Shown here: piece by piece, positions 12,057 to 21,859 of the stretch
Numbering within the stretch: position 1 is the stretch's first letter
Layout: each line of letters starts with the position of its first letter
From: Uloborus plumipes
Lineage: Eukaryota; Arthropoda; Arachnida; Araneae; Uloboridae
NCBI GenBank assembly: GCA_038373865.1
Contig: JAXGGA010005195.1
Span: forward strand, 16,427-80,426
Length of the DNA: 64,000 nt
Reading direction: 5' to 3'
Program-made: the position numbers and the translations under genes
The notes under the pieces: model-generated
Told to the model about the DNA's origin: nothing
The model's input: the letters and a program-made list of their open reading frames with translations, nothing else
Database searches by the model: none

Positions 12057-12425
12057 GGATATACCGACCAGTGAATGAACACCTCGTATTTTTCGGAAAA
12101 AATAAGGTTTTGAAGCATTTTTCTTAGATGAATTAGCAGAGCTGACTCCTTTATACACATTTACCGAAAGAAAATGACTAGAAAATGCTGCATTTGTTCC
12201 TTGGTAGGGGTGTTCATTCACTGGGTCTGGGTACTTTTTTTCGTTTTAACCCCCCATAAAACCTCATGCAGAACCATAAAAGCTCTCCTAACTTTTTTTT
12301 TAAATACTTTTTATATCATCTGAAGTGTTTTTACTGTCATGTGGCAAATGCTACTATTTTTCCGACTCTATGAATTTTTAAAATTGAAAATTTGCTTAAG
12401 TGTTCATTCGCTGGTCTGTCTACCC
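12057..12425. mobile_element. 369-bp MITE with GAATGAACAC termini
   Basis: Left GGATATACCGACCAGTGAAT and the reverse complement of the right end, GGGTAGACAGACCAGCGAAT, are imperfect inverted repeats. TA lies at 12055-12056 and 12426-12427. A third copy of the word (gtgttcattcact) sits inside near 12208. Non-coding. Confidence 0.7.
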
Positions 12426-12427
12426 TA

Positions 12428-12567
12428 CATAACTGAATGGATAAGAATATGTTGGCGTATTTTAATTTTTGTTGGCGCATTCTTGATTCTAACTCTGAAG
12501 ACAAAATCAAAAAATGAAGATGTGAAAATACTTTTAATGCTTCCCTTCTCGAAAAGTCAAGAGTTTT

Positions 12568-12599
<32 letters not shown>

Positions 12600-14071
12600 T
12601 TTTTATTTTCTTTCTTTCTACTTCTTTTTTTTTTCTTGCTTAAATCCACGAAACGAAATATTTTTAGAATACGTTCCGAACGTTATTTCGAAAGTAAATG
12701 ATACAATTCTAAAGCTTTAAATTAATCAAAAAGATGAAATTTAGAGCAATTTATAAACATCGAATTACAGCATTTGCTTGATTTTATTTTTAATTCAGTA
12801 TGGGAATGCAGCACCTCTGAACCTAACTGGTTTGGATGACATAATAGAACTGAAAGTAAACCGGTTCAAACCGAACCAGCTGATTTTTTCCGGTTGTAAA
12901 TTTGCATGTTATCTAATTATACAATAAAATAAGAAAAATGGCTATGAATTTAAAAAGTAAGTTCACGTATTTCATTCCAAGGAATTTAATAACTCAAAGA
13001 TGAATTACGGTTGAAGTTGACAATCGTTACAATCGTCTGAGACTCCATTTTGTATCATAAAATAAATTTTACTACTCACTGAGTAGCAACACATGCAAAA
13101 ACTTTTTTTATATAAATATTTAAGAGAAAAATTATTAAAATGAAAGAAATTCTAATTCTTAAGGCCAATGTAAAGAAAGAAATAGTGTTAAATACAGCTC
13201 CTTTAACAGTCAGTTGCAAATGTTCAAAAAGCACTGATGTGTGACAGAGGTCCCCCAATTATTTTTAACCATTGCAAATAACTTTTTATTAATTTTAAGG
13301 TACTTTAATTTTTTTAATATGTTTAACTTACAAAATAATAATAATAACACTAGGTCTGCAAAAATAAACTTTTTAAAAATTGTTTTGATTTAGTTAACTG
13401 ATCTTAATGTACGCTGATTTCAAAAATGGCATTGGTTTTTTTCTATCAAAAAACGTAAGGCTTGTGTACAAAATAAAGTTGAAGTTTTTGAAAAAAGTAC
13501 AAAAAAACGGATAATTTTAAATTTATTTTTTATTTTAACATAAAGTAAAGGCAAAAAAAAAAAAAAAAAAAACCTAGCTAAAAAGAGCATAAAAGTAATG
13601 GACATGTGCTGCAAAGTTATTATAAGTCTTTGAGAAGGATTTAGTCAAGTCAGGTCCATGAGGAACAAGCCGAATAGCGGAACGTATGTTGGTTGGGTAT
13701 GAAATGTTTTTCTGATTTTCAAATTGAAACCTTGCACTAAAGAACAAAAATTTCAGTCATCACTGTGATTTTCAGGCTCTGTCCAAATCATGGGTAATCC
13801 AAAACGAAGTGATTTCTTCTTAACTTGAAACAATTGTCTCAGCTCCTTCAAACACACAGAATACACTATACGGGGAGCCCAAGATTTATCTTGGTCCCCT
13901 AGTTAACCACCAAATCATGCAAAATACACCTTCTTAACAAATTTAGAATTGTTCCTTTGTTACTTCTTGACCGTTAAGACTCGCTAATATAACAGAAATA
14001 GTTAGGAGAGTTGACTTATCCTCTAGTAGCCATTTCTTCAAACTTACATGGGCAATATTGAAAAATCTTGC
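12428..14071. other. Gene-free AT-rich stretch
   Basis: The segment has a T-rich tract at about 12559-12640, which explains a 120-residue phenylalanine-rich frame, and an A-tract at about 13552-13572. A short hairpin GGGGAGCCCAAGAT/ATCTTGGTCCCC lies near 13879-13906. No gene or clear element ends were found. Confidence 0.5.
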
Positions 14072-14074
14072 TCA

Positions 14075-14458
14075 TATTGAACCTGAAACCCCAAAAAATA
14101 AGCAAATTTCAGGCAAAATTTGTGACTTATCTGAGGGTGATGGAATTTTTTCACTATTTTTTCCGTAATCAGCACATAAAATACTGTTGAAACCAATAGT
14201 TAAACATGCAACATTTTTTTCATCGCAGACCTGTGAATTTGAGTTTTGACGCCTTGAATTCAAAGTATGTTTTTCGCAATCATGAGTTGCTATAAGTGTG
14301 TGCGGTTGTGTGTGCAGACAGTAGGCGTGTGTGTGTATGTGTATAGAGGAATGTATGTTAATGAGTAGAACTTGAACGCTACAACATTGAAAGAGCGAAG
14401 GCCCGGGTCCAGCAACGGCAGGGGCAGGGAAGGGTGCAGGTGGTGGTCGCAGAGGCTT
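14075..14458 (-). CDS. Candidate terminal exon, proline-rich start (unrecognised)
   Basis: On the minus strand a good splice acceptor (ttttatttttctactttcag) is followed at 14458 by an open frame of 128 codons that ends at the stop 14072-14074. The first 22 codons are GC-rich against the AT-rich surroundings and encode K-P-L-R-PPPAPFPAPAVAGPGPS. The frame then crosses a CA microsatellite (His/Thr-rich) and continues without stops. I do not recognise the product and see no domain. Chance frames of this size do occur in the window, so this is a proposal only. The acceptor, the base composition and the stop-free run together are what favour it. No upstream exon was identified. Confidence 0.3.
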
Positions 14459-14754
14459 CTGAAAGTAGAAAAATAAAAATGGTATTTCTTATAATATCTT
14501 ATTAAACATTATAATGCATCGTAGTTCGAAGCTTTTCCACAATCCTAAGAACGTAAGAGTAATAACATCTCTTATCTGCTACTAGAGTTGTCCAATATAA
14601 CATTAGAGCCTAATCTATGACGAGTATAGCTTATGGATCGACATTATACCAAGAAGACTTCTGACTTCAGTGGAATAACATCTGCTATGATGAAGTAGTG
14701 TATTTTACTTCGTGATTATAGTTTTTCAGTTACACCAAATTCATTTATTAACAG

Positions 14755-15847
14755 GAAGAGCAAAGCGTGCTACTTCAGCAAAACAGACACGGGAAGAAAG
14801 TGGCATTCAGCCCCCAAGATGGCGCACCTGACACTACTAGGGCTGCGACATTGATGACAAAACATCGATGTTGGAAATTAAAGACATCGATGATATTGAT
14901 ACATCGACCAAAAAACATCGATGTGTGTGATTCAAAACATCAATCATTTTTAGATATACTACTTACAAATTCGAATGTACACTACAGTATCCCTTCGTTA
15001 CATTGCTCCTCGTTATATCTCTCAATCGGATATATCGCGCATTTCTTTTGTGTGCCAAAAATATATCGATCGTAATACATCGACGAAAACTTTTCCTATT
15101 GAGATAGATATGGCTAGGGCTACTACTGATTAATGATGTAACTTTTTTTTTCTGCTGAAGTATAAAATATATATATTTAAAAAAAAAAAACATCGAACGC
15201 GAAACAACAATGTTTAACAATCGACTGTAAATGATTGGTGGTAATAAAGTTTTTTTCCCAATAGGTTAGATACTGCAACTACTGATCAAAGCTGATTCTT
15301 TTTATCGCTTTTTTTTTAAAAACTGTTTCTGAAACATATAACATCGACACAAAAAAATTATTAAAAAAAAAAGCAGCAGTGAGAGCATATCAGCGATGAT
15401 AAAAAAATACCGAGCGCAAAACATCGGCAATAATTATGGAAATCTTTTTCAATGAGATTAATTCTGCAACTTTCGATTTACAATATGCATAAATGTTTTA
15501 ATAAATGTAATTATCGCACCTTTTCACGCACCTTTTAGCTGAAACATCAAACATCGACTTTGAGAAAAATATCGAACTCGAATCATCGATGTTTTTCAAA
15601 CATCGATGACCGTATAACATCGATGTTAAAAATGTCGATGTTTCAACAAAAACATCGATGTTTCCGAAACATCGACATCGATGTCGCAGCATTAGATACT
15701 ACTGTTTCTCTCACTCTTGACGTCCTCCCTCAATACGTCACAGAGCAAGAAACCTCTCACTGTAATGTTGCCCAACCATTGCCCACTTTAGAACTCCTTC
15801 AGAGGCTGACTAATCCGACATTTTTTTTTTTGATTATTTGGACCTAG
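14755..15847 (+). CDS. Candidate exon split by a hAT insertion (unrecognised)
   Basis: After the acceptor attcatttattaacag, an open frame begins GAAGAGCAAAGC at 14755 and runs to the hAT insertion at 14838. With the 857-bp element and one 8-bp duplication removed, the same frame continues at 15703 and stops at 15845-15847, giving about 75 codons. The two halves lie in different frames today and agree only after excision. Base composition is richer in GC than the surroundings. The product is unrecognised. The left half contains HGKKVAFSPQDGAPDTT and the right half contains LTLDVLPQYVTEQE. If it is a host exon, the insertion should inactivate or truncate it in this haplotype. It could instead be a piece of an unknown mobile element. 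Confidence 0.35.
14838..15694. mobile_element. 857-bp hAT-like element packed with CATCGATG
   Basis: The left end TAGGGCTGCGACATTGATG and the right end CATCGATGTCGCAGCATTA are inverted repeats. Flanking 8-bp duplications are GACACTAC (14830-14837) and GATACTAC (15695-15702), one mismatch. Eight-base duplication and TAGGGCTG termini fit hAT. At least eight copies of the palindrome CATCGATG sit near both ends, as expected for subterminal transposase-binding repeats. It is non-coding, so it must have moved by a transposase supplied in trans. Confidence 0.8.
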
Positions 15848-16063
15848 CCTTGTTTGAAATGTTTTGAAATACGCATTGCAGTCACTGGTTGCTACTTCGT
15901 AAAAAATTACTTCTGAATTTGAGTGACAGGCCACTTTGAGTAAATCCGGCAAGATAACTGATTTCTCAAATTTAATAATAACTTATGGGCTGAAATCGTG
16001 TATCATCAATCCATCAATACCGCTAAAGCTCAGACACCAGTTTTCTTCAACGCGATACTAGTA

Positions 16064-16235
16064 CAGTCGAGCCCGCTTATTAGAATATCGGTTAAAGGAA
16101 TATCCCGCTTAATATAATACATTTTCAAAACACCAAACCGTTGTAAAGCATTTTTTTTGTCCCGGATAATGGAATATCCCGCTTATTAGAATATTTTTTC
16201 GTGGCAAAATGACTACTCCATTAAGTGGGTTCGAC
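16064..16235. mobile_element. Pogo/Tigger-like MITE
   Basis: The segment starts CAGTCGAGCCCGCTTA and ends TTAAGTGGGTTCGACT, inverted copies, with TA before the left end. The interior repeats GGAATATCCCGCTTA and has no coding. CAGTCGAACCC-type ends are typical of Tigger/pogo relatives. It lies 17 bp beyond the stop codon of the chemoreceptor gene, so it may supply that gene's 3' region. Confidence 0.65.
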
Positions 16236-16252
16236 TCCTCCAAAAAGGGGCC

Positions 16253-17401
16253 TTAGCCCACTTGAGGCCACAAGCTTCGTTCAAATTTGGCAAACCTTTG
16301 CATGTTTCTGTAAAATTTGTACTGATAATCATCTTCATGAAGCCGGCATTCAGTAAAATCATATGTCCCAATTGTGATGCCGTAAGAAGCTAAAATTCCC
16401 AATATAGATAAAGCAAAACTTTTCGTCAACGGTATTTGCCCGAAAATATGAAACTCGAAGCGTCGAGGGTGTACTTTCTCAAAGAAACGTAATACTTTCA
16501 CTGCACTATTTTTGTCCAGCAGCAAGTAGCTTACTGTTCGCTCAACTTCTTCAGCTGCTTTTATCACAGAGGAGATGGAATATTGAAGGACGAGCAGCCG
16601 AAATAAAGTCATAATACCAGTCATTGAGTCTTCTCGCGTCATTGGAAACGTGTTATAAACAAATACGTATACTCTTATAAATATTTCAGACAAAATCTGG
16701 ATAGTAACCAATCCCACTGAAAAGTTTAACTCTTTTTTAACTTTCAAGAAAGCGTCTGTTATTTGATTATGAACAAACAGCAAATTGCCGTAATTTATTT
16801 TTTGATTTCGCTCCATGATATTTTTCTTGATATGACGGGAGTAGTTCTCCAACGTGATTTTGAAAACATGAAATACGCTGCAGATGAAGACAATAAACAA
16901 GTCTTGACTATTTTTCAGAAGCAACATTAGCGTTAATGCTATAAATTTTCTTAATACACTTCCAAATGTATAAAATGTGGCTAAAATTGCATAGTAAACT
17001 TTATATGTAATGATAATGGAGGCGATGATTGTCATCTTTATTTTCAATTTCACATTTTTTTCTGGATAGGACAGCTGAAAAACTTCAGAAATGGTTTTCA
17101 CAATTTTGGTCATTTTATCCATTCGAATGCCCATGTCAATACGATGGAGTAGTATAACACCGGTTGTAATAACCACTGAAAAAAGGGATAATTGATCAAT
17201 AATATCGACCGAAGCTGTGCTTGCAGCTACAACGATGATCATCAGGAAAATGCATAATATTTCAAAGAAGTAAATAATGACCAACAAAAATATTGCCAAC
17301 GGTTGATTTCTGTATTTAGCGCAATTGTGATCTACCATACCACATAAAGAGAAAGCGAGGAAAATAGGGTTAAATTCATCTTCAATGCTTTGGAACACCA
17401 T
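16253..17401 (-). CDS. Gustatory-receptor-like seven-transmembrane chemoreceptor
   Basis: A single open frame of 382 codons. The protein has seven hydrophobic segments at about residues 36-60, 70-88, 123-148, 152-178, 228-250, 262-280 and 327-345, a short N-terminus without a signal peptide, and a charged loop near 190-225, the pattern of arthropod gustatory receptors (7tm_7 family), ligand-gated ion channels in sensory-neuron membranes. The last segment reads LTKSFALSILGILASYGITI and then GTYDF, close to the family's TYhhhhhQF signature but not exact. Unusually, about 38 charged residues follow it, whereas most family members stop soon after this motif. The tail may be a readthrough past a lost splice site. 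The start is the only Met before the first hydrophobic part. No frameshift is seen and no ligand can be named. Confidence 0.8.
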   Translation of the reverse strand: MVFQSIEDEFNPIFLAFSLCGMVDHNCAKYRNQPLAIFLLVIIYFFEILCIFLMIIVVAASTASVDIIDQLSLFSVVITTGVILLHRIDMGIRMDKMTKIVKTISEVFQLSYPEKNVKLKIKMTIIASIIITYKVYYAILATFYTFGSVLRKFIALTLMLLLKNSQDLFIVFICSVFHVFKITLENYSRHIKKNIMERNQKINYGNLLFVHNQITDAFLKVKKELNFSVGLVTIQILSEIFIRVYVFVYNTFPMTREDSMTGIMTLFRLLVLQYSISSVIKAAEEVERTVSYLLLDKNSAVKVLRFFEKVHPRRFEFHIFGQIPLTKSFALSILGILASYGITIGTYDFTECRLHEDDYQYKFYRNMQRFAKFERSLWPQVG

Positions 17402-18409
17402 AACGTATAATACTTTTCTGGATTGTTTTTTCGACTCAAAATGTACTTTTGCAGTATACTTGTCAATCAGTCTCTCTTAATCGTATTGAAAAAAAAAATT
17501 GCAATATGAATTGAAAGTTTCCTTTTAGACGAGACTTAAAATTTTCTGGCATTATCCACAATAGAATGTACAATCATATCGTATCTCTTACAACATCAGA
17601 TATTTATAACTCACTATAGTTACAGGTAGCTTCCTTTTAGTGCACATATGAATTGAATAGTGGCATTCAATCTCTGCCGCGCTTGAAATTTAGAGTAAAC
17701 ATTTCCCTTATTGTTTATTAGATAAACAATAAAAGTAAAGTAAATCGTGTTTCAAACAAAAGTCAAATAAATACCTTAACACAATGAATTTTGGAAAAAT
17801 TATTAGCATCGTAAATTCAGTACGCATACTTTGTTCGTTAAATAATAGCGACTTCTTTTATTTTTATGTTTCCATAGAAGCCATGCTTCAAAACAATATT
17901 GTTTTCATTTTCTATTATAATATGAGCGAAACGGACATTGTAAAGTGTACTGTCGCTCTTTACACGAAATATTGATGAACAACTGTTGTTGAAAGGTATA
18001 TAAAAAGGAAACATCGGAATGAATAAAGTTGGTAACATCTTTTAAACAATGTAGCTATTGTAGTTCTTCGGTAGAAAAGTTCCTTAATTGTTTTGAAAAA
18101 AAAAAAGAAAGAAAAATAGGAAGCAAATCAAAAAACATTTTCTCAAACCAAAAAAACTCGTTCCTAAATAAAATGTCTCGAATTCCATTTTTAATAAGTT
18201 GCTAATAATTAAAAAATAAATAAATGATTAAATAAATAATAACATGCTCTCTTAATTGAGTAGTTTTTGTTAGGAAAAAAATCATCTGTCAAAAAAAATA
18301 ATGATAATATAAAAAAATGAAAGAAATGAATAAACAAGCAAAAAATTGTCTGCACGGTTATTTCTTTTAAGAGTAAGGAGTCAGTCATTTTTTCTCAGCC
18401 TTCATTTCT
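17402..18409. other. 5' flank of the chemoreceptor gene, no further gene
   Basis: AT-rich sequence with short random frames only. This is where the promoter of the minus-strand receptor gene must lie, but no convincing core element could be picked out. It ends at the TSD of the hAT element. Confidence 0.4.
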
Positions 18410-18800
18410 GCCATGTTCAAGGGCGTAGCCAGGACTCACGTTAGGGTGGTGCAAGCAGTGGCACCGCAATAGGAGGTCACTGTGACCTCCCAAAAAGTTC
18501 TTATCCGATACAAATTGGCTGATGAAATTTGAAAACAGTGAGACAGTATTGCAAAGCTAAACTTCTTTATTTTCTTTATTTTTTTTTTCTTTAATTAATT
18601 TATTTATTTTCGTGATGCCTCACGTCTCTTTTGGTAGACATAGATAAGTATGCATTCTTGTATTTTATTTATTTATTTTTTAATCATTCAGTAAAATTGA
18701 GTTTCATTCGGTAAATTAAAAATTTTCTCCTCAAAAACGGGTTAGCTTACTATCATTTTCTGAAAAGTAATCAATACTAGACATAATAACGCAGTTTATA

Positions 18801-19387
18801 TTAGGATGGTGCGTATGAAATGTCGGATTCTCTTTACATGCGGACGTTTGTATCCCTGTTTTCGTTATACTTTTGTCTTTGGCATAACCTCATTCATAGT
18901 CGTATTGTCCATTGCCAGAGACTCGTTTCAGCAAAATAGGTTTTCTCGAAGGTCTTCCCTTTTGTTATTTCTTTTGAGTTTATTGCCGATATGAATTCTG
19001 CCGATTCTGTCGAGAGTACTGGGACACCATTCTGCCGACACACAAAACAATTGCGAAACTGAACGAACTGGAATATGAAGTTTTGCAGTATCCACCATAT
19101 TCACCGGATCTCTCGCCGACCGATTTTCATTTTTTCAAGCATTTAGAGCTGTTTTTAAGGGGCAAACACTATGAAAATGAAGACAGTCTAAAAAACTCGA
19201 TATCAGAGTTTATTAATTCTAAAGACCAAAACTTTTTTAAGACAGGCATCTACGCTTTAAAATCTCGTTGGGAGAGGTGTATTGAAGCGAATGGAGCATA
19301 CTTTGATTGAATAAACAGCTTTTGAAGAAAGATATGCAGTTTTATACAATCACTTAAGAATCCGACATTTCATACGCACCAACCTAA
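18801..19387 (+). mobile_element. Internally deleted mariner element
   Basis: Inverted ends TTAGGATGGTGCGTATGAAA and the reverse complement of TTTCATACGCACCAACCTAA, with TA at 18799-18800 and 19388-19389. At 587 bp it is about half the length of an intact mariner. It keeps the C-terminal end of the transposase (about 19083-19310), including YSPDLSPTDFHFFKHL, the block holding the third catalytic Asp of the DD34D triad, followed by a normal-looking tail. The N-terminal DNA-binding domain and the first two acidic residues are gone, so it cannot move by itself. Confidence 0.9.
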
Positions 19388-19468
19388 TATAAAGTTCCCA
19401 AAAATTAGCATTAAATTCAAATTTTTCAATAAAAACAGAATGAAAAATCTGGTATGGACCCCACACTA

Positions 19469-20252
19469 CTTCCTTTTACGTGTAAATTTCTTAGTAGTTG
19501 CCTTAAGTGTTAAAAAAAGTGCTTGGAGTGAGCAAGGTAACAATTCAAATATTTACTTCCCTAATCTGCCACGAAACAAAGCAAAAAAATATTTTACAAT
19601 GGTTAATTTTCTAAATATTGCCGATTTTAATATCATTCAGTGAATTTTTCGCAAAATATCGCCAATAGCGCCAAGTTGAACCCAAATTCAAAAAATAATT
19701 TTTTCGCCAAATTTGTCGCCAACTTGGCGATATATCGCCAAGTTGGCGTCAAACACTTGGCGACCAAAAGCTTGGCGACATGTCACCAAGTAGTGGCGCC
19801 AGTTCATATCACTTGAGTCTATATTGAAATTAACATTGATTTACCCCCAAAAAGGGGTAAAAGACCCCTTTGGGAACATTCGAATGCAATCACAAAGGGA
19901 GGTGCACAACTAGACCCCCCTCAGAGCCTACATACCAAGCTAGAAGTTTCTACGGCATATAGTTTTTGAGTTATGCGAGCCACATACGCACATACATCCG
20001 CACATACACCCGCACATACATCCGCACATACGTACATACAGACGTCACGAGAAAACTCGTCGTAATTTACTCGGGGGTGGTCGAAATTGATTTTTCGGCT
20101 GTTTGTATGTTGTTAGGTACATATGCACGTGCTGACAGGTCGAAAAAACTACGCGACATTCATTCAGGGGTGAGCAAAGTCAAAATTTAGACCGAAATTT
20201 GAGTGAAATTTTTTTCGTGATCACAATACTTCCTTTACTACGTAAAAGGAAG
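19469..20252. repeat. Repeat with CTTCCTTTTACGT ends and CATACRTACA tract
   Basis: The left end CTTCCTTTTACGTG and right end ACGTAAAAGGAAG are inverted, each with TA outside. The right end alone is also a hairpin (acttcctttactacgtaaaaggaagt region). Inside are a CATACATCCGCACATACA tract (19983-20040) and the phrase GACGTCACGAGAAAACTCGT, which I recall as part of a repeat common in several arthropod genomes. At 19650-19800 a cluster of TTGGCGA/TCGCCAA words forms imperfect hairpins. Non-coding. Confidence 0.55.
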
Positions 20253-20353
20253 TAAAAAGCAAGAAAGAAAGAGAAAAAAGTGCTTAAAATTTTATTTGCA
20301 AAAAAAAAAGGAAGAAATTATGAACTCAAAGAAACTATACTTTATTCAGTCCC

Positions 20354-20468
20354 TCATTTTTCTGGATTTCAAAGCCTCTGCTTCCTGTTTATAATGTTCA
20401 ATTGTGCAATATTGAAAATGAATTGATTTGATATGGAAGAAGAGGCTTTGAAATCCAGAAAAATGATG
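20354..20468. repeat. Small inverted repeat, arms about 34 bp
   Basis: The word TTTTTCTGGATTTCAAAGCC near 20357 is mirrored by GGCTTTGAAATCCAGAAAAA near 20444, with about 50 bp between. It lies directly before the decayed reading frame at 20501. Confidence 0.6.
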
Positions 20469-20500
20469 GCAAGAACAACACCAGGCACTCAGAGTCTTCA

Positions 20501-20843
20501 TTGTGTAATGCCATTAAACAGGAATCAGATGCAAGTGAATGCATATTCATTTTCAACACTATAAGGATCAAACGTACTACAACTGTCAAAGGCGATCTTG
20601 ATTGCTCAGAAATGGTTGGATTCTTGATCTGCAGGTATAATGGATATTGGTGGCTAAGGTGCGTCTTAGACACAGATGAAGAAAATCAAGCTGTTGCAGC
20701 CTCATGGACCCTCAAATTCTATCTACTATCCAGACTTTGAAAATGTACTCAATGTGCCCATAAGTGCTATTATTTCGAAAATAGACCCTAGTAGAAACGG
20801 AAAAGGAATGATTTATAACCTCACAAAACAAGACGTGGAATAA
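20501..20843 (+). pseudogene. Decayed 3' end of a transposon-type ORF (WW...PHGPS motif)
   Basis: Two overlapping frames join into one coherent protein end. The first (frame of 20501) ends in YNGYWWLRCVLDTDEENQ. A frameshift near 20690 leads to the second (20697-20840), which starts QPHGPSNSIYYPDF and closes with TKQDVE and a TAA at 20841-20843. From memory, a similar module (tryptophan pair, then HPHGPS, then a WVP-type block) is found at the C-terminus of proteins encoded by mobile elements in invertebrates, but I cannot name the family. It lies inside the hAT element. It is broken by at least one frameshift and no start is evident. Confidence 0.45.
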
Positions 20844-21859
20844 GCCAACCGTCATTTGTAAATAACATTTCGCAGTTTGCAATATTTCTGTATTATATAT
20901 CCTTAGGAGCCATAGGCATTGCAATAAAGTGGTAAGAGTGTAAAAAGTCGATTCCATTTTTCATCCAGATCCCATTGCTGTCCCATTCTGCAAATTTTAC
21001 CACATATACACTACATTAGGTAGTAATATATATATATTTTTTTTCAGATTTTTAAAAAATGCACTTATTGAGATATTCAAGGTCAAATAATGCTTTCGGT
21101 GACCTTGAAATATTAACATCATGAAACCTTGTCAAATTATATATCATTTGAAAGCTTGTTTAAAGAGCTTTACAATGACATATAACAAAAGACTCTAGCT
21201 GCAATACAAGCTGAGAAAATTGTATGTTCAAAATTTCACTTTTTTCCATTTTTTGCGTTTTTTAAGCGGTCTCACACAAAAAACTAACAGCTGAAAAAAA
21301 TTTTAAAAATCAGTTTTTTGTATCACTTTATAGAGGTAATCAACCCTATAATTTTTTTTGAAATTGGTGATGGTCAAGTTTTGAGGCTTGTTGATTTCAC
21401 ATGGAATGAATGACCCGTAATACAAAAAATTAGATAAAAATGTGAGTGATCTGTTTTTAAAACCTGTGTTTCACGTAAACAAAGAAATGGGCAAAAAAGA
21501 AAAACATCATCCTTATTTAGAATGAAATGATACGGTTTACTTTAAATGTTTTATGAATTAAAGTACTTAAAATAAATTATCTACACAAATAAAAAGCAAA
21601 TGAACATTCAAAATTTATAAATACACAAATAAATTCTGCAAAATCGTCAGTTACCAAAGAAGTTAAAATTAATCAATAAAGCTTATATCAAAACAATACT
21701 GAATATGAAAAGCATGAAAGGGAACAAAATCGTTAATCAAAAATATAAATAAAATGGGAGGTCACAGTGACCTCCCATTGGCTCCGTTCTAGGGGGGTGC
21801 AGCTGCACCCACCTGCACCCCCCTAGCTACGCCCTTGGCCATGTTTGCTGAGTCAGAGT

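Larger units (their letters stand above)
18418..21837. mobile_element. 3.4-kb hAT element with internal nested repeats
   Basis: The termini CAAGGGCGTAGCCAGG and the reverse complement of the right end, CAAGGGCGTAGCTAGG, are inverted. A perfect 8-bp duplication GCCATGTT flanks it (18410-18417 and 21838-21845), diagnostic of hAT-type insertion. Close to both ends is the palindrome GGAGGTCACNGTGACCTCC (18472-18490 and 21757-21775). No hAT transposase is recognisable. The inside contains a mariner relic, a TA-flanked repeat and a decayed reading frame, so the element is a carrier of other elements. Confidence 0.9.

Noticed and set aside
12339..12701. A 120-residue hydrophobic frame
   Set aside because: The hydrophobic run comes from a T-rich low-complexity tract. 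There is no family motif or conserved start.
14767..15220. Long frames at 14767-15075 and 14963-15220
   Set aside because: They run into or lie within the hAT element at 14838-15694. Only the first 83 bp before the insertion was kept as a candidate exon.
19966..20190. A frame of RTYIRTYTRTYIRTY repeats
   Set aside because: It is the translation of a CATACATCCG simple repeat within a dispersed repeat.
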